A stretch of DNA of 64,000 nucleotides from Aggregicoccus sp. 17bor-14 (GCF_009659535.1 NZ_VJZZ01000011.1:206023-270022), one strand, 5' to 3'. Counted from the first letter of the stretch, positions 55,740 to 64,000 are shown. The notes: generated from the letters alone by a model not told the origin. A program made the numbers and translations.

Positions 55740-56780
55740 ATGAACGAGAACCTTCGAATCGCCGTGGTGGGCGGCACGGGCGTGGTGGGGCGCGAGGTGC
55801 TCAGCGCGCTCTTCGACCAGGGCATCGACTCCGAGCGCATCACGGTGCTGGGCTCCGAGCGCAGCCAGGGCGAGGAGCTGGAGTATGGCGAGGACTCGCT
55901 CGAGGTGGAGCCCGTCTCCCAGAGCACGGCGGCGGAGGCCTTCCGCGGCCACGGCCTCGTGCTGCTGTGCACCCCGCCGGACGCCTCGCGCACGCTGGCG
56001 CCCGCGGCGCAGGCGGCCGGCGCGTGGGTGGTGGACGCGAGCCCGGCGTTCCGCGGTGACGGCACGGTGCCCCTGGTGATGCCGGGGCACAACCTGGAGG
56101 CGGTGGCGGGCGCGATGAAGGGCCGCATCGTGTGCCTCCCGTCCGCCGTGACGAGCGGGCTCGTCACCGTGCTCGAGCCCTTGCGCGCGGCCTTCGGCGT
56201 GGCGCAGGTGCAAGTGACGGCGCTGATGAGCGCGTCGGGCGCGGGCGAGCGCGGCGTGAAGGAGCTGGAGAAGCAGACGGCGGACCTGCTCTCGGGCCGC
56301 GACCCGGAGCCGAGCCTCTTCCCGCACCGCATCGGCTTCAACCTGGTGCCCCAGGTGAGCGGCTTCCTCGAGAACTCGCCCTGGACGCAGGAGGAGGCGG
56401 GCTGGACGCTGGAGGTGGCGCGCCTCTTCGCCGGCCGGCCCGACATGCCAGTGGTGGCGGGCACCGCGGTGCAGGTGCCCACCTTCTACGGCCACGGCCT
56501 CAGCCTGCACGTGCGGCTGCGCAACGCGGCGCCGCTCGAGCAGGTGCGCGCCGCGCTCAAGAAGGGCGTGAACCTGAAGGTGCTCGATGCGCCGGGCGAG
56601 AAGATCTACCCCATGCCCAGCCTCATCACCGCGGACCCCGCGGTGCACGTGGGCCGCCTGCGCGCCTTCCCCCAGGCCCCCGAGTGGCTCACGCTCTTCG
56701 CCGTGGTGGACAACGCCGGCCGCGGCGCGGCGCTCAACGCCGTGGAGACCGGGCTCTTCCTCGCGGGCCGCAAGGCCTGA
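55740..56780 (+). CDS. Aspartate-semialdehyde dehydrogenase-like protein lacking the catalytic Cys
   Basis: A 346-residue protein with the NADP-binding start IAVVGGTGVVGREVL and the ASADH C-terminal domain (ALMSASGAG, GFNLVPQ, FYGHGLSLHVRLRN). At the catalytic position, where the family has N-P-N-C or P-G-C, this protein reads LPSAVTSG with Ala136. A thioacyl intermediate cannot form as usual, so this is a USG-1-type homologue of unknown role rather than a proven Asd. AAAGGAAC precedes the ATG at 55740. Confidence 0.85.
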   Translation: MNENLRIAVVGGTGVVGREVLSALFDQGIDSERITVLGSERSQGEELEYGEDSLEVEPVSQSTAAEAFRGHGLVLLCTPPDASRTLAPAAQAAGAWVVDASPAFRGDGTVPLVMPGHNLEAVAGAMKGRIVCLPSAVTSGLVTVLEPLRAAFGVAQVQVTALMSASGAGERGVKELEKQTADLLSGRDPEPSLFPHRIGFNLVPQVSGFLENSPWTQEEAGWTLEVARLFAGRPDMPVVAGTAVQVPTFYGHGLSLHVRLRNAAPLEQVRAALKKGVNLKVLDAPGEKIYPMPSLITADPAVHVGRLRAFPQAPEWLTLFAVVDNAGRGAALNAVETGLFLAGRKA

Positions 56781-56905
56781 CAATTTGGCAGCGGGCCTGC
56801 GCCCGGTCTGCCCATTTGGCCTCCCCGGCCCCCCGCGCACAGGCGAACACGGCGCGGGGGCGGGGATTGTTGCTGGCCCTGGCCTTGCTAGGCTCCCCTC
56901 CGCCC

Positions 56906-57868
56906 ATGCGCTCCTCTCTGCTCCTGCTCTCTCTGCTGCTGCCGGCCGTGGCCAGCGCGCAGACCCTCACGCTCGGCTTCGTCACCACGTCGACGAACAC
57001 CGCGGCCTCTACGACCCGCACCGTGGGGCCGGCTGACTGCGGCACGAACGTGTCCATCACCTGGTCCGTGGATACGGCCCAGGTGTGTGACAATCTGGTC
57101 GTGTGGGTCCAGCCCTTCGCCGATAACTGCCCTTCGGACGGGACGCTGCCCGCGAACCGGCTCACGGTGTTCACGCGCACCCCCAGCCAGGTCGCGAGCG
57201 CGTCGCCGCTGTCGAACGTGAACGGGTCGCAGCACGGCGGCACCGAGAACATCGCCCTCGACACGCTGCTCACCACGGTGGGGACCCCCACTGCCGTGGG
57301 CAGCAAGAACGCCTGCGGGGCGGACGTGCAGGAGACCCGCCTGTTCCGGGTCTGTGGGTTCACGAAGGCGTCCAGCGACCTGGTCGGGAGCTGCAGCAGC
57401 ACGAAGAACATCACGTCGACCCCGAGCGATCTGCAGATCGCCTACGATCACGAGAAGCCTGCGCCGCCTGCGCTGACCGTGAAGGGACAGGACGGCAAGC
57501 TCGTGGTGACCATCCCCGATGCGGATGACATCGCGACCGCGCAGGTGGAGTACCGCAAGGAGACGGACACGGGCTTCACCCCGGCCGGGAGCCACAGCCC
57601 GACCAAGTCCTTCGAGATCTCGAACCTCGACAACGGTGTGACGTACTTCGTGCGCGCGACCCAGACGGACCTTGCCGGCAACGTGAGCGACCTCTCCGCC
57701 GAGGTGGCGGGGACCCCGGTGGCAGTCACCGACTTCTACGAGGCCTACCAGGCCGCGGGTGGTACCGAGACCGGCGGCTGCGGGGTGGCGGGGGGCGCGA
57801 GCCTCTCGACCGGTGCGGCGCTCGCGGTGCTCGGGCTGTGGGTGGCTTCGCGGAGGCGTGCGTCATGA
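56906..57868 (+). CDS. MXAN_2561-type surface protein with fibronectin III-like domain and MYXO-CTERM tail
   Basis: A 320-residue exported protein with a signal peptide (about 1-18), a Cys-containing beta domain (about 20-180), a fibronectin type III-like domain (about 185-270: VEYRKETDTG, NGVTYFVRATQTDLAGNVS) and a C-terminal tail. The tail has Gly-Cys (GGCGVAGG), a hydrophobic helix and RRR, the layout of MYXO-CTERM sorting signals that are processed for surface anchoring. Codon use is slightly less GC-biased than the neighbours. ATGA overlap with the beta-barrel gene indicates a functional pair. Confidence 0.82.
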   Translation: MRSSLLLLSLLLPAVASAQTLTLGFVTTSTNTAASTTRTVGPADCGTNVSITWSVDTAQVCDNLVVWVQPFADNCPSDGTLPANRLTVFTRTPSQVASASPLSNVNGSQHGGTENIALDTLLTTVGTPTAVGSKNACGADVQETRLFRVCGFTKASSDLVGSCSSTKNITSTPSDLQIAYDHEKPAPPALTVKGQDGKLVVTIPDADDIATAQVEYRKETDTGFTPAGSHSPTKSFEISNLDNGVTYFVRATQTDLAGNVSDLSAEVAGTPVAVTDFYEAYQAAGGTETGGCGVAGGASLSTGAALAVLGLWVASRRRAS

Positions 57869-58563
57869 AGCGTTGCATCCTGATGGGGCTGTTCCTGACG
57901 CTCGTGGCCTCGAGCGCGAGCGCCCAGGTCATCGACCCGGCATTCACCGGAAGGTCTCCGCGCACCGGCGCCCTGCTCATGCGGCTCGGCAGCTACCTGC
58001 CGCGCATCGACCAGGGGGAGGGCATGACCGGCACCCCCTACAAGGACTTCTTCGGCAACAGCGGCATGCTGCTGTTCGAGCTGGAGGGCCAGCGCTACTT
58101 CTACCAAGGCTACGGCTCTGCCGGGCTCTCGCTCTCCGCGGGCTACGCGGAGAAGTGGGGCGAGGGCTTCGACGTGAATGGCCAGCGCGCCGGTGAGAAG
58201 AGCGGGCTCCAGGTCTTCCCGCTCAGCCTCGGGGCCTTCTACAAGATGGACTACGCCGCCGAGCGCTGGGGCATTCCGGTGGTTCCCTACGCCGAGGCGA
58301 GCTTCCGCTACATCCCCTACCGCTTCCTCAACACCGCCCAGAGCATCCACGGCGGGAAGATGGGCTACGGCCTGACGGGCGGCGTGGAGGTGTACCTGGA
58401 CTTCATCGAGCCCACGCTCGCCCGCAACCTGGACACGGACACGGGCGTGAACCACACCTACCTCTTCGCCGAGTACACGCGCGCCGAAGTGAACAACTTC
58501 GGAAAGGGAGGGCTGGACCTCTCCAGTCGGGGCTGGATGTTCGGGTTCGGGGTGGACTACTAG
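57865..58563 (+). CDS. MXAN_2562-type outer-membrane beta-barrel protein
   Basis: A 232-residue protein with a signal peptide (about 1-19) and alternating aromatic strands (YFYQGYGSAGLSLSAGYAEKW, IPVVPYAEASFRYIPYRF given as separate strands), ending in SSRGWMFGFGVDY, a typical terminal aromatic strand. It is about the size of an 8- to 10-strand barrel. It overlaps the surface-protein gene by four bases and may export or hold that protein at the outer membrane. Confidence 0.82.
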   Translation: MKRCILMGLFLTLVASSASAQVIDPAFTGRSPRTGALLMRLGSYLPRIDQGEGMTGTPYKDFFGNSGMLLFELEGQRYFYQGYGSAGLSLSAGYAEKWGEGFDVNGQRAGEKSGLQVFPLSLGAFYKMDYAAERWGIPVVPYAEASFRYIPYRFLNTAQSIHGGKMGYGLTGGVEVYLDFIEPTLARNLDTDTGVNHTYLFAEYTRAEVNNFGKGGLDLSSRGWMFGFGVDY

Positions 58564-58569
58564 GCCGCT

Positions 58570-60387
58570 ATGCGGCCTCCCTCGCTCTCCGCCCCTCGCG
58601 CAGTCCTCGCCCTCGTCTCACTCGTCGCGCTGGCGGCCTCCGGCTGCCACCGCGCGGTGAAGCCGGACCTGGGCCCCGAGCGCACGGTGGAGGCGGGGAT
58701 GCCGGTGGACTTCGGCTCGCAGGCGCAGGGCGCCCCGGAGCTCTCCTGGGACTTCGGCCAGGGCGGCTCCCTGCACAAGGGCGCGCACGTGAGCCACGCC
58801 TTCCCGCGCGCCGGCACCTACACGGTGCGGGCGCTGGACGCGGACGGCAAGGACGAGCTGGGCCGGGTGCGCATCACCGTGGTGCCGCGCCCGCTGCTGC
58901 GCGCGGTGCCGCGCAGCGCGGAGGCCGCGTTCTTCGTCCCGCGGCTGCGCGGCAACGTGGGGCCGCTGGTGGACTTCTTCGAGCGCCTGGTGGGCGCCGA
59001 GAACGCCCAGAACGCGCTCGCCCAGGCGCCGCTGGTCTCGCTGGTGCTGCAGAGCCTGTCCGGCAGCGGTGAGGCGCGCGGCGTGGTGGACCCCGAGGAG
59101 GGGCTCGGCTTCTTCACGCTGGAGGAGTTCTCCGGCGGCATCGCGCTCGTCGGCATCACCGAGCCGGACGCGGCGCTGGATGCCGTGGAGGCGGACATCC
59201 GCGAGCACGGCGGGCTCGCGCGGCGCGCCGAGGACGGCAGCGTGCGCATCGCCGCCACGGACGGCCCCGAGTTGCTCGCCTTCGTGGACCGCGGCTACCT
59301 CTACGTCATCACCCCCGAGCGCACCGGGACGCTCGACGACGGTGGCGTGCAGAAGGCGCTGGCGCAGGAGCAGGTGGCGAAGACCTCGGCGGACGTGGCG
59401 CGGGTGCGCGCCATCGTGAGCTCGGCGGCGCCGGAGGGCCTCGCCTCGCACCCGCGGCTCGCGGCGCTGCAGGCCAAGGTGGCCCCGGGCAACCTCTACT
59501 TCTACGCGGGGAGCCCCCACGAGAAGACGGACGACGCCATCCCCGGCCTGTGGAGCAGCATGCGGGTGGATGCGAAGGGGCTCGAGGTGGACGGCTTCGC
59601 CGCGACCGCGCGCCCGCTCTTCGCCAACGCGCAGGCCCCGGTGGGCGCGCTGCTGCAGCAGGCACCTGCGGGGGCCTTCGCCGCGCTGCAGCTCTCGCTG
59701 CCTCCCCGGGAGATGGCGGCGCTGGCCTTCGGCAGCGAGGGCTCGCCGCGCCGTGCCCGCCACGTGGCCCGGCTCAAGGCCGCGGGCATCGACGCGGAGG
59801 CGCTCATCGGCGCGCTGCGCGGAGACCTCGCGCTGCTGGCCTACTTCGATGCGCCCGGCTTCCTGCAGAACCTCGCGCGCAGCGGCCAGCCCCAGCCGCG
59901 CGGCAGCCTCCTGGTGGACGCGGGCCTGCTGAAGGCGGCGCCCGTGCTCGCGTACCTCACGCACCAGCTGGAGAGCAGCCCCTTCAAGGTGGACACGGTG
60001 AAGGAGAAGGACACCACGCGCTTTCGCGCCACGGTGCTCGCGCAGCCCGTGGAGGTCGCGGTGTCCGAGCAGCGGCTGTCGCTGCGGGCGGGCACGCCGC
60101 AGCAGGGCCGCCCGAACGTGGACGTGGCGGCCGCGCTGCACCAGCGCTTCGGCGGTACGAGCTTCGGCCCCGGTCACCTCTCGCTGATGCTGGACGTGGA
60201 GCGGCTGCGCGAGGACCTGGACGCGGTGCGCGAGGTGAAGGGCGTGTCCCCGGCGCAGCTCGCCGGAATGCAGACCCTGGTGGGGGCGCTGCTCGAGCAG
60301 ACGCCCTTCGACCACGCCTTCCTGGACCTGAGCCCCGAGGAGGGCGGAGCGCGGCTCAAGGGCCGCGTCGTCCTCCGGGAGCGCTAG
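58570..60387 (+). CDS. Lipoprotein with PKD domain
   Basis: A 605-residue protein with a signal peptide and lipobox (AASGC, Cys near 26), then a PKD-like domain (about 40-110: LSWDFGQGGS...SHAFPRAGTYTVRALDADG). A large mixed alpha/beta region follows with two related-looking halves (about 115-340 and 345-600). No catalytic motif is seen. It starts seven bases after the beta-barrel stop, so it may belong to the same surface unit. Confidence 0.75.
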   Translation: MRPPSLSAPRAVLALVSLVALAASGCHRAVKPDLGPERTVEAGMPVDFGSQAQGAPELSWDFGQGGSLHKGAHVSHAFPRAGTYTVRALDADGKDELGRVRITVVPRPLLRAVPRSAEAAFFVPRLRGNVGPLVDFFERLVGAENAQNALAQAPLVSLVLQSLSGSGEARGVVDPEEGLGFFTLEEFSGGIALVGITEPDAALDAVEADIREHGGLARRAEDGSVRIAATDGPELLAFVDRGYLYVITPERTGTLDDGGVQKALAQEQVAKTSADVARVRAIVSSAAPEGLASHPRLAALQAKVAPGNLYFYAGSPHEKTDDAIPGLWSSMRVDAKGLEVDGFAATARPLFANAQAPVGALLQQAPAGAFAALQLSLPPREMAALAFGSEGSPRRARHVARLKAAGIDAEALIGALRGDLALLAYFDAPGFLQNLARSGQPQPRGSLLVDAGLLKAAPVLAYLTHQLESSPFKVDTVKEKDTTRFRATVLAQPVEVAVSEQRLSLRAGTPQQGRPNVDVAAALHQRFGGTSFGPGHLSLMLDVERLREDLDAVREVKGVSPAQLAGMQTLVGALLEQTPFDHAFLDLSPEEGGARLKGRVVLRER

Positions 60388-60390
60388 CGC

Positions 60391-61059
60391 GTGGCCGACG
60401 CCCCCGTCACCGTCCTGCTCTTCGCCGCGGCGCGCGAGCGCGCGGGGCTCTCGCGCACCGAGGTGCCGCACTCGCCGGGCCTGCGGGTGAGCGCGGTGCT
60501 CGCCCTGCTCGCGCAGCGCCACCCCGCGCTCGCGCCCCTGCTGCCGCACCTGCGGGTGGCGGTGGACCAGGAGTTCGTGGACCTGGAGGCCCCGGTGCCC
60601 GCGGGCGCCGAGCTCGCGCTCATCCCGCCGGTGGCCGGAGGCAGCGGGCGCTTCTGCGTGGTGGACCGGCCGCTGGTGCTCGAGGAGGTCGTCTCGGCGG
60701 TGGCGGGCGAGGCCTACGGAGGCCTCGTGACGTTCACGGGCTCCGTGCGCGACAGCACGCGGGGCCGGCGCGTGGTGAAGCTCGAGTACGAGGCCTACCC
60801 GCCCATGGCCGAGCGGCGGCTCGCGGCGATCGGCACCGAGGTGGCCGAGCGCTTCGGCGGCACGCGCCTGGCCATCGTGCACCGGGTGGGCACGCTGCTG
60901 CCCGGGGAGCTCGCGGTGGTCATCGCCGCCGCGGCGCCGCACCGGCGCGAGGCCTTCCGCGGCTGCGAGCACGCCATCGAGCGGCTGAAGGAGGACGTGC
61001 CCATCTGGAAGAAGGAGCACTTCGAGGACGGCGAGGTGTGGGTGGGCCTGGGGCCCTGA
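60391..61059 (+). CDS. MoaD-MoaE fusion, molybdopterin synthase
   Basis: A 222-residue protein joining both subunits of molybdopterin synthase, which adds sulfur to precursor Z in molybdenum cofactor synthesis. Residues 1-84 are MoaD-like and end in the required Gly-Gly (VAGG, 83-84). MoaE follows from about 88 with GGLVTFTGSVRD, HRVGTLLPGE and the catalytic-lysine region VPIWKKEHFEDG. The thiocarboxylate must form on a free Gly-Gly end, so cleavage after residue 84 is expected, as reported for M. tuberculosis MoaX. The start is GTG. No other moa genes are adjacent. Confidence 0.9.
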   Translation: MADAPVTVLLFAAARERAGLSRTEVPHSPGLRVSAVLALLAQRHPALAPLLPHLRVAVDQEFVDLEAPVPAGAELALIPPVAGGSGRFCVVDRPLVLEEVVSAVAGEAYGGLVTFTGSVRDSTRGRRVVKLEYEAYPPMAERRLAAIGTEVAERFGGTRLAIVHRVGTLLPGELAVVIAAAAPHRREAFRGCEHAIERLKEDVPIWKKEHFEDGEVWVGLGP

Positions 61060-61066
61060 GCCCGCG

Positions 61067-61726
61067 CTACTCGACGGTGATGCGGTTGGGCAGCAGCACG
61101 GTGGTGCCGCCGTCCTCCTCGGCCTCGAGCTCCTCCTGGGTCATCTCGCGCGCGGGCGTGGCCACGCCCAGCGCCTCGCGCTTCGCCGCGTCCTTCTCGC
61201 GCTTCGCGGCGAGCGCGCGCTCGGTCATCTCCACCTGGCGCGCCGGATCCGGCCCGTAGGCGAGGAAGGCCACCGGCAGGCCGATGAACGCGAGGATGCC
61301 CGCGGCGACCATCACCGCGTCCTTGGCGCGCAGGCCCTGCACGCGCTTGCTCACCACGGAGGGGTGCACGTGCAGCGAGAGCTCGCCCGCGCTCAGCCGC
61401 AGCACCTCGCCCGCGCCCAGCAGCACGGAGGGGCGCTCGCCCGGGAGGGTCTGCGCAGGGGTGAAGGGCTGCTTCGCGCCCGCGCGCCGCTCCACGCGCA
61501 TGCCGGGGGCGGGGTACACGCGGTAGGCGCCGTCCGCGGGCGAGAACTCGGCCAGCAGGTAGGGCTCCTCGGGCAGCGCGAAGCCGTAGAGGGGCAGGGG
61601 GGCCGCCTCGTCGGGCGCGGCGAGCACGCGCGGCTGCGCGGGGCCGAAGCTCCAGGTCTCGCTGAGGTTCTCGCCCCAGTACAGCTCGCAGTAGAGGCCA
61701 GTGGCGGTGGCGCGCGGGGTCGTCAT
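61067..61726 (-). CDS. Single-pass membrane protein, possible FHA-like N-domain
   Basis: A 219-residue protein with a beta-rich N-terminal domain (about 1-130; the segment SVLLGAGEVLRLSAGELSLHVHP is reminiscent of FHA folds but lacks clear phosphopeptide motifs), one membrane helix (about 140-160) and a charged helical C-terminus. It follows the site-2 protease gene by 22 bases on the same strand and could be its substrate or partner. The ATG at 61726 is preferred to 61792, which would overlap the protease gene. Confidence 0.6.
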   Translation of the reverse strand: MTTPRATATGLYCELYWGENLSETWSFGPAQPRVLAAPDEAAPLPLYGFALPEEPYLLAEFSPADGAYRVYPAPGMRVERRAGAKQPFTPAQTLPGERPSVLLGAGEVLRLSAGELSLHVHPSVVSKRVQGLRAKDAVMVAAGILAFIGLPVAFLAYGPDPARQVEMTERALAAKREKDAAKREALGVATPAREMTQEELEAEEDGGTTVLLPNRITVE

Positions 61727-61748
61727 CAGGGGCCGGAGGATAGACGCT

Positions 61749-62891
61749 TCAGCGCCCCGGCGGGACTGCTCCCCCGGTGGGCAGGCCGCCATCCGTGCGC
61801 GGCAGGACGGAGGGCAGGCCGGCGTCGCGCGCGGCCGGAGCCGGAGCCGCGGCCGGGGCCTGGAAGAGCCGCAGCCCGCGGCGCAGCTCGCTCGCGGCGA
61901 TGGCCACCACCGCGCCCACGAGCAGGAGGAAGCCCAGCGTCTGCAGCAGCGTCTGCACGCGCCGGTTGACCGCGCGCCCGGTGAGCCCCTCGAGCGCGAG
62001 CAGCAGCACCCGGCCCCCGTCCAGGCTGGGGATGGGCAGCAGGTAGAAGAGGCAGAGCGCCACGGACACGCTCACCAGCAGGCGCAGGAAGGTGTCCAGG
62101 CCGGAGGTGGTCGCCTCCGAGGCCTGGCGCACCAGGGCCGTGGGGCCGGCGAGCTCGCGGCCCGGGTGGCCCTGCGCGAGCCCGACCACCAGGTCCACGC
62201 CCTCGCTCGCGATGCGGCCGGTGTGCAGCAGCGCGAGCCGCAGCGCCTCGGGCAGCGGGTGGGCGCGGTACACGTACTGCTGGGTGACGCCCACGCGCCC
62301 CGCGCCCTGCTCGCCGGGACGCGGGGTGAGCAGCACCTCGCGCCGCTCCCCGGCGCGCTCCACCGTGAGGTGCAGGGGCTGGCCGGGGTGCGCGGCCACG
62401 GCCTCCACGAACTCGCTCCAGCGCGCGACCTGCGAGCCCTCCACCTGGCGGATGACGTCCCCGGGCACCAGCTGCGCGCGCGCCGCCTCGGAGCCCGGCT
62501 CCACCGTGCCGATGGCGAGCGGCACCGGCACGTGCGTGCCCGCGGCGTAGAGCCCCGCGAGCACCGCGAGCGCGACGAGGTAGTTGGTGAGCGGGCCCGC
62601 CAGGTGCACGAGCGCGCGGCGCCAGCGGGGCAGGGCGACGAAGGAGGCCGGGTCCTCGGGGTCTGCCCGCTGCTCGTGCGGGTTCATCCCGCGGATGAGC
62701 ACTGCGCCGCCCAGGGGCACCGCGGCCACCGTCACCCGCGTGCGCCCCGCGCGGAAGTCCAGCAGCGCCGGCCCGAACCCGAAGGAGAAGCGCTCCACGC
62801 GAAGGCCGAGCAGCCGGGCCATCACGAGGTGGCCCAGCTCGTGGACCGCGAGCAGGAGCCCCAGGGCGAGGAGTGCGTAGAGGTAGCGCAC
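61749..62891 (-). CDS. Second site-2 protease (M50), single PDZ
   Basis: A 380-residue intramembrane metalloprotease with HELGH at 17-21 and the second Zn motif YLLPIPSLDGG. One PDZ domain lies between (about 125-200: ARAQLVPGDVIRQVEGSQVARW). The C-terminus is Ala/Pro-rich and disordered. It is related to RseP at 52736-54382 but shorter, so the window holds two distinct site-2 proteases. The likely function is cleavage of a membrane-bound regulator; the gene directly downstream encodes a single-pass membrane protein. Confidence 0.9.
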   Translation of the reverse strand: MRYLYALLALGLLLAVHELGHLVMARLLGLRVERFSFGFGPALLDFRAGRTRVTVAAVPLGGAVLIRGMNPHEQRADPEDPASFVALPRWRRALVHLAGPLTNYLVALAVLAGLYAAGTHVPVPLAIGTVEPGSEAARAQLVPGDVIRQVEGSQVARWSEFVEAVAAHPGQPLHLTVERAGERREVLLTPRPGEQGAGRVGVTQQYVYRAHPLPEALRLALLHTGRIASEGVDLVVGLAQGHPGRELAGPTALVRQASEATTSGLDTFLRLLVSVSVALCLFYLLPIPSLDGGRVLLLALEGLTGRAVNRRVQTLLQTLGFLLLVGAVVAIAASELRRGLRLFQAPAAAPAPAARDAGLPSVLPRTDGGLPTGGAVPPGR

Positions 62892-62897
62892 GGGGGG

Positions 62898-63320
62898 TTA
62901 CAGCTTGCGCCGCTCGCCGGTGCGCCGGTAGCGCAGGTAGTCCTGCAGGATGGTGCCGTGGTCGAAGGCGAGCTCCTTGGGCAGCGCGTCGCGCGGGAAG
63001 GCGCGCGCCTCGCTCGCGTCGTCGCCGCCGGTGGGCTCGCCCTCGGCGCTGCCCAGGAACACGGTGGAGACGGTGTGCTTGCGCGGGTCGCGCTTCGGGT
63101 CCGAGTAGGTGAAGAACTGCTCCTGCAGCTTCACGTCCAGCCCCGTCTCCTCCTTCACCTCGCGCACGCAGGCGTCGTGCAGCGCCTCGCCCTCGTCCAC
63201 GAAGCCGCCCGGCAGCGCCCAGCCCAGGGGCGGGTTCTTGCGCCGGATGAGCACCACGCGCTCTCCGGGCAGCTCCAGGATGCAGTCCACCGTGGGCACC
63301 GGGTTCTTGTAGTCGGACAT
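62898..63320 (-). CDS. Nudix hydrolase
   Basis: A 140-residue enzyme with a complete Nudix box: [18 protein letters not shown] followed by KEETGLD (G-x5-E-x7-RE-x2-EE-x-G). It is most like ADP-ribose or NADH pyrophosphatases ([10 protein letters not shown]). The substrate is not certain. It lies six bases upstream of the site-2 protease on the same strand. Confidence 0.92.
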   Translation of the reverse strand: MSDYKNPVPTVDCILELPGERVVLIRRKNPPLGWALPGGFVDEGEALHDACVREVKEETGLDVKLQEQFFTYSDPKRDPRKHTVSTVFLGSAEGEPTGGDDASEARAFPRDALPKELAFDHGTILQDYLRYRRTGERRKL

Positions 63321-63371
63321 GCGTCCACTCTAACCCCTGCAGCCGGGCCGGGGCTCCGCTAGATTGCCGCC

Positions 63372-63881
63372 GTGGCCTCCCACCGTCCGCTGCCCCGCCT
63401 CCTCGTGCTGTCCCTGACCGCGCTGCTCGCCAGCGCCTGCACCAGCGCCTACACGCAGCAGGAGGGCAGCTACGCGTTCACCGCCACGGAGGAGATCGTG
63501 GACGACTGCGAGCTGCTCGCCGCTCCGGACGAGCTCTGGGACGCGCAGCTGCTCATCGCCGGCGAGACGCTGCGCATGGACTACGGCCTCTTCGGCCAGG
63601 ACGGACAGGGCGGCACCGAGCTGGTGGGCTACTTCCTCGGGGTGAACGACCGCTTCACCGTGGACGGCAGCGTGGTGAACGTGAGCACCGTCGTGCGCGG
63701 CCAGCAGTGCCTCCTGGACACCGCCACGGTGCACCTGGAGGGGCGCACCGACTGCCCCAGCGAGTTCAGCGGCACCCTGAAGGTGGTCTACGAGTCGCGG
63801 CGCAGCGCCGGCTGCAACTGCGAGCTGTGGGTGCGCTACCGCGCCACGCAGCCCGGCAGCACCTGCGCCCCCGCCCCCTAG
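63372..63881 (+). CDS. Putative lipoprotein
   Basis: A 169-residue protein starting with GTG, with signal peptide and lipobox (LASAC, Cys near 23). The mature part is beta-rich and has several Cys (DDCELL, QQCLLD, TDCPSEF, GCNCEL, STCAP) that could form disulfides in the envelope. No family is recognised. It is divergent from the Nudix gene with 51 bases between starts. Confidence 0.7.
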   Translation: MASHRPLPRLLVLSLTALLASACTSAYTQQEGSYAFTATEEIVDDCELLAAPDELWDAQLLIAGETLRMDYGLFGQDGQGGTELVGYFLGVNDRFTVDGSVVNVSTVVRGQQCLLDTATVHLEGRTDCPSEFSGTLKVVYESRRSAGCNCELWVRYRATQPGSTCAPAP

Positions 63882-63977
63882 TTGGACTGCGCGAGATGCA
63901 GAAGGGCTCGCACGGGGTGTGCGCCCGGGAGGTAGGCGAGAGGGCTGGCGTGTTGCATCCCTGAGGAGGCACACGTC

Positions 63978-64000
63978 ATGGCCCGAGCTGCTGCTGCTGC
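63978..64000 (+). CDS. Start of a further gene, cut by window edge
   Basis: ATG at 63978 follows AGGAGG with eight bases of spacing, and the first codons read Met-Ala-Arg then Ala repeats. Only seven codons are visible, so no function can be given. Confidence 0.5.

Overview
This is a very GC-rich, densely packed window with about 58 protein genes. No stretch over 300 bases lacks a gene, and I see no rRNA, tRNA, insertion sequence or CRISPR array. The content points to a myxobacterium (Myxococcales, Myxococcus/Corallococcus-like). It carries a gliding-motility block (cglC-like lipoprotein, gltB, gltA, gltC), a MYXO-CTERM surface protein paired with an MXAN_2562-type beta-barrel, a TIGR02266-type PilZ protein, a Ser/Thr kinase, and a sigma-54 response regulator. 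The lipid operon has no dxr, which fits the mevalonate-using myxobacteria. From memory, the order resembles the M. xanthus MXAN_25xx neighbourhood; I could not check this.

Layout. 1-4296 (minus): type II secretion genes gspC-gspD, read from a consensus -24/-12 promoter, with an NtrC-type regulator gene upstream. 4351-8849: an orphan ParB-like protein, the TldD/TldE protease pair and a lipoprotein. 8949-14747: a tandem cNMP-fold protein with a membrane partner, a TPR membrane protein, homoserine kinase, an NTF2-like lipoprotein and an SRPBCC protein. 14785-19728: a membrane HExxH/TPR protein, PilZ, DUF192 and a coiled-coil membrane protein that overlaps DUF192 antisense. 19733-21941: purE-purK-ybaK with a clear sigma-70-type promoter. 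21966-27942: a VWA protein and the divergent gliding cluster, closed by a strong hairpin. 27984-33842: an MFS transporter, plsX, a HAD phosphatase-like protein, an unusual alpha/beta hydrolase and a BamA-like barrel.

33970-38414: an accessory-looking set of two HEAT-like envelope proteins and a small secreted M23 peptidase, then an NTF2-like protein and a luciferase-like monooxygenase. 38420-46721: an epimerase, pcnB, dinB, a secreted lipase, an AraC regulator with a divergent target, and a GT87-like membrane glycosyltransferase. 46918-50775: a hybrid histidine kinase, an RluA-type pseudouridine synthase and a Ser/Thr kinase with a large acidic insert. 51031-56780: the envelope operon uppS-cdsA-rseP-rlpA, followed by tsaB and an Asd-like protein lacking the catalytic Cys. 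56906-64000: the MYXO-CTERM/beta-barrel pair, a PKD lipoprotein, a MoaD-MoaE fusion, a second site-2 protease with a candidate membrane partner, a Nudix hydrolase, a lipoprotein and the first codons of a further gene.

The common theme is the cell envelope: secretion, gliding machinery, outer-membrane barrels, intramembrane proteolysis, peptidoglycan enzymes and phospholipid precursors, with several signalling proteins. The points most worth a second look are the sigma-54 control region of gspCD, the HEAT-HEAT-M23 operon, the repeated GLDLT motif in the gliding proteins, and several enzymes whose active-site or domain layout departs from the family norm.
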